Origin: Pelagibius litoralis
GTDB taxonomy: Bacteria; Pseudomonadota; Alphaproteobacteria; Kiloniellales; DSM-21159
Length of the DNA stretch: 44,878 bases
Assembly: GCA_029287455.1 (NCBI GenBank)
Contig: JARFRB010000014.1
Span: 1-44,878 of the forward strand
Direction of reading: 5' to 3'
The number at the start of each line of letters is the position of its first letter. The first letter of the stretch is position 1. Below, one piece after another: positions 34,112 through 43,137 of this stretch. Under the pieces are notes generated by a model, which saw only the letters and a program-made list of their open reading frames with translations, was not told where the DNA came from and ran no database searches. Made by a program: the position numbers and the translations under genes.

Positions 34112-35812
34112 TCATGAGCCCGCGTCCGCCTTTTCCAGGGAGGCGGCGCGAATCTCGGACAAGGATTGCCGTGCCGTGATGGCTTCCGGGTCGATCCGGA
34201 TCTCGATCAGGGCCGGCCGCCCGGCGGCAAGCGCGCGCTCGAAGGCGGGGGCGAAATCCTCGGTGCGCGCGACAATTTCTCCATGGGCGCCATAGGCTTG
34301 AGCCAGGGCCGCGAAGTCGGGATTGGTCAGGCCGGTTGCGCTGACCCTGCTAGGATACTCGCGCTCCTGGTGCATCCGGATCGTCCCATACATCCCATTA
34401 TTGACCACGAGGACGACGATATTCGCGCCGTATTGCACCGCCGTGGCCAATTCCTGACCGTTCATCAAAAAGCAGCCGTCTCCGGCGAAGGCGATCACCG
34501 GCCGCTCGGGGAAGAGCAATTTCGCGGCGACGGCCGCGGGCGTGCCATAGCCCATGGAACCGGAGGTCGGGGCAAGCTGGCTGGGGTAATGGCGATAGCG
34601 GTGGAAGCGGTGAACCCAAGTGGCGTAGTTGCCTGCCCCATTGCAGATAATCGCGTCCTCCGGCAAGCGTGCCGTGAGCCAGCTGACGATTTCGGCCATC
34701 TGCACCTCGCCAACCGTTCGCACCGGGGCGTTCCAATCCAGATACTCGGCGTGAGCCTGTTCGGCCTGTCCGGCCCAGCCGATCGACGATGGTGCGGCAA
34801 GCTGGGCGGCGGCGGCCGCGAATTCCGGTAGTCCGGCGTGGATGGCCAGATCCGCTTGATAGACCCGCCCAAGTTCCTCGGCGTCGGGATGAATATGCAC
34901 CAGGGGGTGCTTGGGCTTTGGAATATCAATCAAGCTGTAGCCGCTCGTGGTCATCTCTCCCAGGCGCGGCCCGGCAGCGATGAGCAGGTCCGACTCGCGC
35001 ACGCGCTTCGAAAGCTTCGGGTTGATGCCGATTCCGACATCGCCGGCATAGTTGGAGTGGCCGTTGTCGAAATGGTCCTGTCGCCGAAAGGCCACGCCCA
35101 CCGGAAGCCGCCAGGCCTCGGCGAATTGCCGGATGTCCTCGGCGGCCTTGCCGCTCCAGCCTGGACCGCCAAGCAGCAAGAAGGGACGCTCTGCGCCTTG
35201 CAGCATCTTGGCCAGCGCCTGCATGTCTCCAGACCCCGGATGAGTTTCCAGACGCCGCCAGGACTCCATGGCGCGCACCGTGGCCGGCAATTCGGCCGGA
35301 CCACTTAACATGTCCTCGGGCAGGGACAGGACCACCGGGCCGGGCCGCCCGGAAGTGGCGGTCTGAAAGGCGCGCGCCACGAACTCGGGCAGGCGGCTCG
35401 CGTCGTCCACCTCGGCGATCCACTTCGCCATCTGGCCGAACATGCGCCGGTAGTCTATTTCCTGAAAGGCCTCGCGCTCCTTCATGTCGCGGCCGACTTG
35501 CCCGACGAAGAGGATCATCGGCGAGGAGTCCTGAAACGCGATATGCACGCCCGCGCTGGCGTTGGTGGCGCCTGGACCGCGCGTGACGAAGCAGATGCCC
35601 GGCCGGCCGGTGAGCTTGCCATAGGCATCGGCCATCATGGCGGCCCCGCCTTCCTGCCGGCACACGGTCACGCGGATCTCTGGCGCGTCGTGCAGCGCGT
35701 CCAGTACGGCAAGATAGCTTTCGCCGGGCACGCAAAACACCTGGTCGGCGCCATGGGTTCTCAAGGCATCGACCAGAAGCTCGCCACCATGACCGCGTTT
35801 GGCCTTCGCCAT
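34112..35812 (-). CDS. Thiamine pyrophosphate-dependent enzyme (acetolactate synthase-like)
   Basis: 566 aa in the three-domain ThDP fold. Residues ~8-170 (PYR domain): VFCVPGESYLAVLDAL and CRQEGGAAMMADAYGKLTG, the conserved activating Glu. Then a central domain (~195-330). The PP domain (~390-540) has SGSMGYGTPAAVAAKLLFP, FAGDGCFLMNGQELATAVQYGANIVVLVVNNGMYGT with the GDG...N ThDP/Mg motif. It lacks a clear FAD site and the IlvB regulatory context, so it is probably a catabolic ThDP lyase or decarboxylase and not the biosynthetic IlvB (inference). GGAGGAAATC precedes ATG. It leads the operon with the EamA, DUF1007 and NicO genes and is divergent from pncA. Confidence 0.9.
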   Translation of the reverse strand: MAKAKRGHGGELLVDALRTHGADQVFCVPGESYLAVLDALHDAPEIRVTVCRQEGGAAMMADAYGKLTGRPGICFVTRGPGATNASAGVHIAFQDSSPMILFVGQVGRDMKEREAFQEIDYRRMFGQMAKWIAEVDDASRLPEFVARAFQTATSGRPGPVVLSLPEDMLSGPAELPATVRAMESWRRLETHPGSGDMQALAKMLQGAERPFLLLGGPGWSGKAAEDIRQFAEAWRLPVGVAFRRQDHFDNGHSNYAGDVGIGINPKLSKRVRESDLLIAAGPRLGEMTTSGYSLIDIPKPKHPLVHIHPDAEELGRVYQADLAIHAGLPEFAAAAAQLAAPSSIGWAGQAEQAHAEYLDWNAPVRTVGEVQMAEIVSWLTARLPEDAIICNGAGNYATWVHRFHRYRHYPSQLAPTSGSMGYGTPAAVAAKLLFPERPVIAFAGDGCFLMNGQELATAVQYGANIVVLVVNNGMYGTIRMHQEREYPSRVSATGLTNPDFAALAQAYGAHGEIVARTEDFAPAFERALAAGRPALIEIRIDPEAITARQSLSEIRAASLEKADAGS

Positions 35813-35946
35813 TTCGATTTCCTCCCGGACCGGACACTCCGCGCAGTTCGCGAAACTTCCTTCTACCCTTCTCGAACGCCTGGGTGTAGGACCTTTTCAA
35901 GAGCGGCCCGGGCGCTCCCCGCCGCCGAGCCCAAAAGAAAGCCCGA

Positions 35947-36585
35947 ATGCCCCAAGTCACACTCAACCAGGCGCGCGACGTTTTGCTCGTGGTGGACGTC
36001 CAGAACGACTTCTGTCCCGGTGGTGCACTGCAAGTCGCGGAGGGGGATGCGGTGGTGGCACCTATCAACCGCCTCACCGGTCTTTTCGCCAATGTTGTGG
36101 CGACGCAGGATTGGCACCCGCCGGGGCACCACTCCTTCGCGGCGAGCCATGCGGGCAAACAGCCTTTTGAGAGCGCCGTGCTTTCCTACGGAGACCAGGT
36201 GCTTTGGCCGGATCACTGTGTCGCAGGCACGCACGGCGCGGCATTTCATTCGGATTTGAACCTCGATCCCATGCAACTCATTGTCCGCAAAGGGTTCCGG
36301 CACGACATCGACTCTTACTCCGCCTTCTTCGAGAACGACCGCAAGACTCCGACCGGGCTTGCGGGGTACTTGCGGGAACGGGGCCTGGAACGGCTTTTCA
36401 TCTGTGGCCTGGCCACGGATTTCTGCGTCTTCTATTCGGCGATGGATGGTAAGCGCTTGGGCTTCGAAGTGGCGATACTCGAAGACGCTTGCCGCGCAAT
36501 TGACCTTGATGGCTCACTCGACGAAGCGCGCCGTCAAATGGGTGGCGTGGGGGTGGACTTCAGTGCCGCCGCAGCCCATTTCTAG
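35947..36585 (+). CDS. pncA: Nicotinamidase / pyrazinamidase PncA
   Basis: 212 aa cysteine hydrolase that deamidates nicotinamide to nicotinate in NAD salvage. Catalytic triad Asp17 (VVDVQNDFCPGG), Lys115 (IVRKGF) and Cys160 (LATDFCV); metal site Asp55, His57 and His61 (TQDWHPPGHHSF); LWPDHCVAGTHGA and the C-terminal helix complete the family pattern. Length is typical. It stands alone in its direction, divergent from the ThDP enzyme gene across 134 bases. The next gene is leuA's leader, 112 bases downstream. Confidence 0.96.
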   Translation: MPQVTLNQARDVLLVVDVQNDFCPGGALQVAEGDAVVAPINRLTGLFANVVATQDWHPPGHHSFAASHAGKQPFESAVLSYGDQVLWPDHCVAGTHGAAFHSDLNLDPMQLIVRKGFRHDIDSYSAFFENDRKTPTGLAGYLRERGLERLFICGLATDFCVFYSAMDGKRLGFEVAILEDACRAIDLDGSLDEARRQMGGVGVDFSAAAAHF

Positions 36586-36697
36586 TGCGGCGGAGGGCAG
36601 ATTTGACTTGTGATATCGACCAAATTGCCACTTAATAGCCGCCACGCTGGGGCTTGCACGTTGGGCAAGCGTAAAGAAGCGAACGGAAAACGAGTAA

Positions 36698-36838
36698 ATG
36701 TTTGGTACGCCGGTCGGCATTATTGAAGGGTTCGAGGACGTGGCCTTGCCAATTACGGCGAAACGGCCGGCGCTGTGCCCTGCCGACGCGTGCGGCCTTC
36801 TCGCTGACGATCTCCTCCTCCTCCTTAGCTGCCCCTGA
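36698..36838 (+). CDS. leuL: Leucine-rich leader peptide upstream of leuA
   Basis: A 46-codon frame (ATG 36698 to TGA 36838) whose C-terminus reads GLLADDLLLLLSCP: seven Leu in ten codons, five in a row (CTC x4, CTT, at 36812-36826). This is the mark of a leucine-sensing leader peptide. The upstream part (MFGTPVGIIEGFEDVALPITAKRPALCPADAC) has no known family; a shorter peptide from GTG 36740, with GAGG upstream, would carry the same Leu run. It ends 105 bases before leuA. Leader control of leuA by leucine codons is known in alphaproteobacteria. No annotated gene would normally be called here because of the small size. Confidence 0.75.
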   Translation: MFGTPVGIIEGFEDVALPITAKRPALCPADACGLLADDLLLLLSCP

Positions 36839-36934
36839 GCGCCACAGCCGCCGCCTGCGGCAAGCACTCAGGGGATAACAGGTTAGATCGAGCGCGGCGC
36901 GCGAGCGCCCTTGAACACCAAAGAATGCTAAGGA
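36822..36934 (+). promoter_or_regulatory. Proposed leucine-responsive attenuator of leuA
   Basis: TCCTTAGC (36822-36829), the end of the leader's Leu-codon run, is perfectly complementary to GCTAAGGA (36927-36934), the leuA ribosome binding site. Between them is a strong hairpin, CCCCTGAG (36832-36839) with CTCAGGGG (36867-36874), containing an inner GCCGC/GCGGC stem (36847-36861). An upstream GCGGC (36792-36796) could compete for that inner stem. No T-run follows the hairpin. This fits control at translation: a ribosome stalled on Leu codons would hide the anti-SD and free leuA. The pairing is seen; the mechanism is inferred. Confidence 0.55.
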
Positions 36935-36943
36935 CTCAAGCAA

Positions 36944-38500
36944 ATGACGAATAAAGCCACCGGCGACACCCGCGTTATCATCTTTGACACCACCCTGCGC
37001 GACGGTGAGCAGTCGCCCGGCTGCTCGATGAACCTCGAGGAAAAGCTCTTCGTGGCTGGGGGCTTGGAGGAAATGGGCGTCGATGTGATCGAGGCGGGCT
37101 TCCCGATCGCGTCCAAAGGCGACTTCGAAGCGGTGACCGAGGTCTCCAAGCTGGTCAAGACCTCGCAGGTTGCGGGTTTGGCCCGGGCCACCCAGAAGGA
37201 TATCGATAGGGCTTGGGAGGCCTTGCGCCACGCAGCCCGGCCGCGCATCCACACCTTTTTGTCCACCAGCCCGCTGCATATGAAGTTCAAGCTGCAGATG
37301 GAGCCCGATGCTGTGCACCAGGCCGTTATCGACAGCGTGACCCACGCCCGCAACCTCTGTGAGGATGTGGAGTGGTCGCCGGAGGATGGGACGCGCACGG
37401 AACACGACTTCCTCTGCCGCACCGTCGAGTCCGCGATCCAGGCCGGCGCGCGCACGATCAATATCGCGGATACGGTGGGCTACACCGTGCCCCAGGAGTT
37501 CCAGGCCTTGATCGAGATGCTGTTCAATCGTGTGCCGAACATCGATCAGGCGGTGATTTCCGTGCACTGCCACAATGACTTGGGCCTGGCGGTGGCTAAT
37601 TCCCTGGCGGCAGTGGGGGCCGGGGCCCGGCAGATTGAGTGCACCATCAATGGCATTGGCGAGCGGGCAGGCAATTGTGCGCTGGAGGAAGTGGTGATGG
37701 CGCTCAGGACCCGTCCGGACGCCATGCCTTTCCACACCGGCATCGATACCACCAAGATTACCAAGGCGTCGCGCCTTGTCTCAACGATCACCGGTTTTCC
37801 GGTGCAGCCGAACAAGGCGATCGTGGGTGCCAACGCCTTCGCGCACGAGTCTGGCATTCATCAAGACGGTATGCTGAAGAACGCCCAGACCTACGAGATC
37901 ATGACCCCGGAATCGGTCGGCCTGAACCGGTCCACCCTGGTCATGGGCAAGCATTCCGGCCGCCACGCTTTCAAGGAAAAGTTGAAGGAGCTGGGGATCG
38001 ATCTGAACGACAACCAGCTTCACGACGCCTTCGCCCGCTTCAAGGACCTGGCCGACCACAAGAAAGACGTCTTTGACGAGGACATCCTGGCACTGGTGGA
38101 AGACTCGGTGGTGCGGCACAACGACCGGATCCGTTTCGTGAGCTTGGGTGTCGTTTGCGGCTCGAAGGGGCCACAGCGCGCAGAACTGGATTTGGAAGTG
38201 GACGGCGAGGCCCGGCACGCCACGGCGGAGGGCAATGGGCCGGTGGACGCCCTTTTCGCGGCCATTCGCGAGATTTGTCCCCACGAGGCCAGCCTGCAGC
38301 TCTATCAAGTGCATGCCGTCACCGGCGGGACCGATGCCCAGGCCGAGGTTACCATTCGTTTAGAGGAAGATGGTAAGACGGTGAACGGTCAGGGTGCGGA
38401 CTACGACACCCTGGTGGCCTCGGCGCGCGCCTATGTGAACGCCTTGAACAAGTTGCTCGTGAAACGCGCGAAGACGGCACCGGAGCGCATGACCGCCTAG
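36944..38500 (+). CDS. leuA: 2-isopropylmalate synthase LeuA
   Basis: 518 aa, typical of the LeuA type 1 length. It condenses acetyl-CoA with 2-oxoisovalerate, the committed step of leucine synthesis. N-terminal TIM barrel: DTTLRDGEQSPGCSM, VIEAGFPIAS, HTFLSTSPLHMKFKL, NIADTVGYTVP, HCHNDLGLAVANSLAA (metal-binding His-x-His), INGIGERAGNCALEEVVMAL. Then the linker HESGIHQDGMLKN and GKHSGRHAFKEKL. The C-terminal ~130 residues are the LeuA regulatory domain that binds leucine for feedback inhibition. The start has AAGGA 10 bases upstream, within the attenuator described. The stop overlaps a small hairpin; mreB follows after 141 bases. Confidence 0.98.
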   Translation: MTNKATGDTRVIIFDTTLRDGEQSPGCSMNLEEKLFVAGGLEEMGVDVIEAGFPIASKGDFEAVTEVSKLVKTSQVAGLARATQKDIDRAWEALRHAARPRIHTFLSTSPLHMKFKLQMEPDAVHQAVIDSVTHARNLCEDVEWSPEDGTRTEHDFLCRTVESAIQAGARTINIADTVGYTVPQEFQALIEMLFNRVPNIDQAVISVHCHNDLGLAVANSLAAVGAGARQIECTINGIGERAGNCALEEVVMALRTRPDAMPFHTGIDTTKITKASRLVSTITGFPVQPNKAIVGANAFAHESGIHQDGMLKNAQTYEIMTPESVGLNRSTLVMGKHSGRHAFKEKLKELGIDLNDNQLHDAFARFKDLADHKKDVFDEDILALVEDSVVRHNDRIRFVSLGVVCGSKGPQRAELDLEVDGEARHATAEGNGPVDALFAAIREICPHEASLQLYQVHAVTGGTDAQAEVTIRLEEDGKTVNGQGADYDTLVASARAYVNALNKLLVKRAKTAPERMTA

Positions 38501-38515
38501 CCCGAATCGGCTAGG
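38496..38515 (+). terminator. Hairpin over the leuA stop codon
   Basis: CCTAGCC (38496-38502) pairs perfectly with GGCTAGG (38509-38515) over a 6-base loop; the leuA TAG is in the left arm. It is followed by a non-T sequence (GTCGATTAACGG), so strength as an intrinsic terminator is doubtful. Confidence 0.4.
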
Positions 38516-38558
38516 GTCGATTAACGGTCATTCGTTTTGGAAAGTCGCGATCGTTGCC

Positions 38559-38587
38559 TTGAAATCGCCACGGCCGAACGCTATTCG
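38559..38587 (+). promoter_or_regulatory. Candidate promoter for the mre operon
   Basis: TTGAAA (38559-38564), a 17-base spacer, TATTCG (38582-38587). The -35 box is one mismatch from consensus and the -10 box is weak. It would start transcription about 48 bases before mreB. Confidence 0.3.
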
Positions 38588-38626
38588 CTAACCGGGGTTC
38601 GCCCGTGGCGGATTCGACTTCTCTAG

Positions 38627-39682
<1,056 letters not shown>

Positions 39683-39782
39683 AGCATTAACCACTTCTTT
39701 ATTTCGAGTTGCGAATGTTTTAACGTGATTGTAGGGCAATCGTCTCGGGCGGAGAGCCGCCGGGGATGAGTGGGAGAGGGCA

Positions 39783-40664
39783 TTGACACCACGAGCAGGA
39801 TCGGTCCTGCGCTTGGCGACGCCGCTCAAGGCATGGGCGCAACGCTTCGCCTTTGTCTTGCTCATCGGCGCCGCCTTCGGGCTTATGATGTTGACCAAGG
39901 CGGACACGCTTGTGGTGGAGCGCGCGCGCGTGGCGGTGAATGACGCGGTCGCGCCCATTCTCGACGCAGTCGCCGAGCCGGTTAGCACCGTGAACCATGT
40001 CATCCAAGGCGCGCGGGGCGTGGCGCGCTTGCAGCAAACCAACACTAATCTGCGTGCCGAGATCGAGCGGCTCTCCCACTGGCAACAGGTGGCCCGCGAG
40101 GTGGAGGCGGAGAACGCCTCTCTGCGCGCACTGCTGAATTTCACGCCGGAGCCCGGCAAGCGCTTTGTCGCCGCCCGCGTCATTGGCGATCAGGGCAGCG
40201 CCTTCACCCGCGCGGTGCTCGTCAACGCGGGCTCCGCCGATGGCGTGGCGAAGGGGCAGGCCGCCGTTTCGGGCGACGGCTTAGTGGGCCGGGTTGCGGA
40301 GGTTGGTCATCGCTCGGCGCGCATCTTGCTAATCACCGACATCAATAGCCGGATACCGGTCGTGGTCGGGCCGCGCCGCGACCGCGCCGTACTCGCAGGT
40401 GACAATTCCCTGGAAGGTAGCTTGCTCTACCTTGCCTCTGACACCACAGTACGTGTCGGTGACCAAGTCACGACCTCGGGCCAGGGTGGTGTTCTGCCTG
40501 TGGGGCTTTCCGTGGGAGTCGTGAGCGCCATCGATGAGAAGGGTGTACGCGTACGCTCGATGGTCGACTGGGCGCATCTGGAGTTTCTGCGGATCGTGGA
40601 TTACGAGATGCCTGGGCTTTTGGCGCCCTTGAGAGACCCAGGCGCCGCGGCGGACTCTCGGTAA
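39783..40664 (+). CDS. mreC: Rod shape-determining protein MreC
   Basis: 293 aa from TTG 39783, with GGAGAGGG 2 bases upstream; no ATG fits. Residues ~20-40 form the single membrane segment (FAFVLLIGAAFGLMML), then a coiled coil (~80-120: LQQTNTNLRAEIERLSHWQQVAREVEAENASLRALLN) and two beta-barrel domains, with AAVSGDGLVGRVAEVG, ARILLITDINSRIPV and DQVTTSGQGGVLPVGLSVG. It links MreB to the cell-wall synthases from the periplasmic side. The start codon TTG is unusual among these genes. 12 bases separate it from mreD. Confidence 0.96.
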   Translation: MTPRAGSVLRLATPLKAWAQRFAFVLLIGAAFGLMMLTKADTLVVERARVAVNDAVAPILDAVAEPVSTVNHVIQGARGVARLQQTNTNLRAEIERLSHWQQVAREVEAENASLRALLNFTPEPGKRFVAARVIGDQGSAFTRAVLVNAGSADGVAKGQAAVSGDGLVGRVAEVGHRSARILLITDINSRIPVVVGPRRDRAVLAGDNSLEGSLLYLASDTTVRVGDQVTTSGQGGVLPVGLSVGVVSAIDEKGVRVRSMVDWAHLEFLRIVDYEMPGLLAPLRDPGAAADSR

Positions 40665-40676
40665 GGGGGCGGCGCG

Positions 40677-41216
40677 ATGAAGCCCAGCGCTTGGCATCGT
40701 CTCGACGAGGCCGCGCGTGCCGTTTCGCCCTTCGCCGTGACGGTATTGCTCGCGCTTTTCTCCGTTATTCCCCAGCGCGCGCCGGACATTGCCCCGGTCA
40801 TGCCCGCCCTGGTACTGATCGCGGTCTATTTCTGGAGCGTGTTCCGTCCCGATCTCATGCCCTTCTGGGCGATCTTTCTGGTTGGCGTGGTCCAGGACCT
40901 GCTGACGGGGATTCCCTTGGGTGCCGGCATCGTGCCGCTGCTTCTGGTGCACGGCTACATTGGAACCCAACGCCGCTTCTTCGCCAGCGCCACCATGCCG
41001 ATGCTGTGGATCGTATTCGCGCTGGTGGCGGCTGTCGCGCTCGCCCTGACCTGGGTGCTTTCGTGCTTGGTTCTGGGGGCTCTGGTCGATCCCACAAACG
41101 CGGCCTTGCAGTATCTCACGACCATCGCCGCCTATCCTTGCGTCGCTTGGCTCTTCGCACAGGCGCAAATGGCGTTCTTGAGTGAGCAGGCGCCGAGAGT
41201 GGGAGGCGGGCGATGA
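40677..41216 (+). CDS. mreD: Rod shape-determining protein MreD
   Basis: 179 aa integral membrane protein with about five or six membrane helices (FAVTVLLALFSVIPQ; ALVLIAVYFWSVFRPDLMPFWAIFLVGVVQDLLTGIPLGAG; MLWIVFALVAAVALALTWVLS). The motif F..GL..DL..G.P.G, here FLVGVVQDLLTGIPLGA, is the MreD hallmark. It works with MreC in the rod complex. GGGGGCGG lies ahead of ATG 40677, and its stop overlaps the mrdA start. Confidence 0.96.
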   Translation: MKPSAWHRLDEAARAVSPFAVTVLLALFSVIPQRAPDIAPVMPALVLIAVYFWSVFRPDLMPFWAIFLVGVVQDLLTGIPLGAGIVPLLLVHGYIGTQRRFFASATMPMLWIVFALVAAVALALTWVLSCLVLGALVDPTNAALQYLTTIAAYPCVAWLFAQAQMAFLSEQAPRVGGGR

Positions 41217-43099
41217 ACGAGCTCAAGAGCGAAGAGCAACTGCGGTCGAGCGCTTTCACCCGGCGCGCCTTGCTGTTGGCCGGCGGCAAGTCCTTGCTGT
41301 TGGGGGCCTTGGCGGCGCGCATGTACTATTTGCAGGTGGTGGAATCGGACAAGTACCGCCTGCTGTCGGACGACAACCGCATCAATCTCAGGCTCTTGGA
41401 GCCGCCGCGCGGGCGCATTCTCGACCGTTTCGGCTTGCCGCTTGCCGTGAATGAGCACAACTACCGTGTGCTGCTGGTGCCCGAGCAAGTGAACGATGTC
41501 GACGACACCCTGGCCCGACTGGGCCAGATCATCGAATTGAGCGAGAGCGATCTAGAGAGGGTGCGTCGCCAGGTTGGCCGCCGCCGCGGCTTCGTTCCGA
41601 TCACCGTGCGCGAAAATCTGACCTGGACGCAGGTCAGCCAGGTCGAGGTGAACGCGCCGGATCTGCCTGGACTCAGCATTGATGTTGGCCAGACGCGCTC
41701 TTACCCATACAGCGCGATGATGTCGCATATCGTGGGCTATGTGGGGGCGGTTTCGGAGCGAGAACTGACCGGCGAATCTCTATTGGAACTGCCAGGCTTC
41801 AGGATCGGCAAGACCGGTGTCGAGCATCGACATGAAGAGGACCTTAGGGGCAAGGCGGGCAACCGCCATCTCGAGGTCAACGCGGTGGGCCGGGTGATGA
41901 AGGAATTGGAGCGCCAGGAAGGCGAACCGGGCAAGGACGTCGTGCTGACCGTCGATGCCGACCTGCAAACCTTCGCGCATCAAAGAATGGTGGGCGAGCG
42001 CAGCGCCGCGGCGGTGGTCATGGATGTGCACGGCGGCGAGATTCTGGCCTTGGTCTCGGTGCCCAGCTTCGATCCCATGCCCTTCAACGTGGGGCTGTCC
42101 TCGGCCCAGTGGCAGGCCCTGATCAACGACCACGAGACGCCTCTCAGCAACAAGGCGATCTCCGGCACCTACGCGCCCGGTTCGACCTTCAAGATGGTGA
42201 CCGCCCTGGCGGCATTGGAAGAGGGGATCGGTGGCGGGCACAGCGTTTTCTGCCCTGGCCACATGGTGCTGGGTAATCACCGCTTCCACTGTTGGAAACG
42301 CTACGGTCACGGCAAGATGGATATGCGCCAGGCGATCGAGCAGTCGTGCGACGTCTATTTCTACGATCTGGCCAAGCGTCTGGGCATCGACAAAATGGCG
42401 GACATGGCGCGGCGGCTGGGACTGGGCGAGCCGGCGGGCATCGATCTGCCGGGGGAACGGGCGGGTGTGATGCCGACACGGGCCTGGAAGCTCGCGAATC
42501 TGGGCGAGCCCTGGCAAGGCGGCGAAAGCCTGATAGCGGCGATCGGTCAGGGGTTCGTCTTGACGACACCTCTGCAGCTCGCCGCGATGACGGCGCGCAT
42601 CGTCAACGGCGGCAAGGCAGTGGTGCCCCATCTCACCTGGGGATTGGCCGACGGGCAGGGCATCGACCGCCGGCTGGTCCCGCAAGCGCCGGATATCGGT
42701 ATCGACCCCGCGCATCTGAAGATCATGCAGGACGCCATGGACGGCGTGGTCAACGGCAAGCGGGGAACCGCGCGCGGCAGTAAGATCGGCGTTGCCGGAA
42801 TGGAGATGGGCGGCAAGACCGGAACCAGCCAGGTGCGCAGAATCAGCAAGGCCGAGCGGGACGCGGGCGTGGTCAAGAACGAAGACCTGCCTTGGCGCCG
42901 GCGCGATCATGCCTTGTTCGTCGGTTTCGCGCCGGTGGAAGCACCGCGCTATGCCTGTGCGGTGGTGGTCGAGCATGGGGGCGGGGGCTCGAAAGCCGCG
43001 GCGCCCATCGCCAAGGACCTCCTGCTGGAGGTGCAGCGGCGCGATCCGGCGGCCAGCGACCCCATGCCCCTGGTGGCGCGGGCCACGCGCAACACCTAA
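41213..43099 (+). CDS. mrdA: Penicillin-binding protein 2 (elongasome transpeptidase)
   Basis: 628 aa, class B PBP that cross-links peptidoglycan during elongation. Residues ~20-42 give one N-terminal membrane anchor (ALLLAGGKSLLLGALAARMYYLQV), then the dimerisation/pedestal domain with RGRILDRFGLPLA. Transpeptidase motifs: SxxK Ser324-Lys327 (PGSTFKMV), SCD (EQSCDVYFYDLAKRLG) and KTG Lys535 (GGKTGTSQV). The start overlaps the mreD stop (ATGA) with GGAGG just before. RodA follows 38 bases later. Full length, no broken motif. Confidence 0.97.
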   Translation: MNELKSEEQLRSSAFTRRALLLAGGKSLLLGALAARMYYLQVVESDKYRLLSDDNRINLRLLEPPRGRILDRFGLPLAVNEHNYRVLLVPEQVNDVDDTLARLGQIIELSESDLERVRRQVGRRRGFVPITVRENLTWTQVSQVEVNAPDLPGLSIDVGQTRSYPYSAMMSHIVGYVGAVSERELTGESLLELPGFRIGKTGVEHRHEEDLRGKAGNRHLEVNAVGRVMKELERQEGEPGKDVVLTVDADLQTFAHQRMVGERSAAAVVMDVHGGEILALVSVPSFDPMPFNVGLSSAQWQALINDHETPLSNKAISGTYAPGSTFKMVTALAALEEGIGGGHSVFCPGHMVLGNHRFHCWKRYGHGKMDMRQAIEQSCDVYFYDLAKRLGIDKMADMARRLGLGEPAGIDLPGERAGVMPTRAWKLANLGEPWQGGESLIAAIGQGFVLTTPLQLAAMTARIVNGGKAVVPHLTWGLADGQGIDRRLVPQAPDIGIDPAHLKIMQDAMDGVVNGKRGTARGSKIGVAGMEMGGKTGTSQVRRISKAERDAGVVKNEDLPWRRRDHALFVGFAPVEAPRYACAVVVEHGGGGSKAAAPIAKDLLLEVQRRDPAASDPMPLVARATRNT

Positions 43100-43137
43100 C
43101 GCGGGAAGGAGCGCCCGGAGCGGCATCGCGAGCAACC

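Noticed and set aside
39687-39701. CtrA-like TTAA-N7-TTTA in the mreB-mreC gap
   Set aside because: One mismatch in a short AT-rich motif and an unusual position inside an operon; likely chance.
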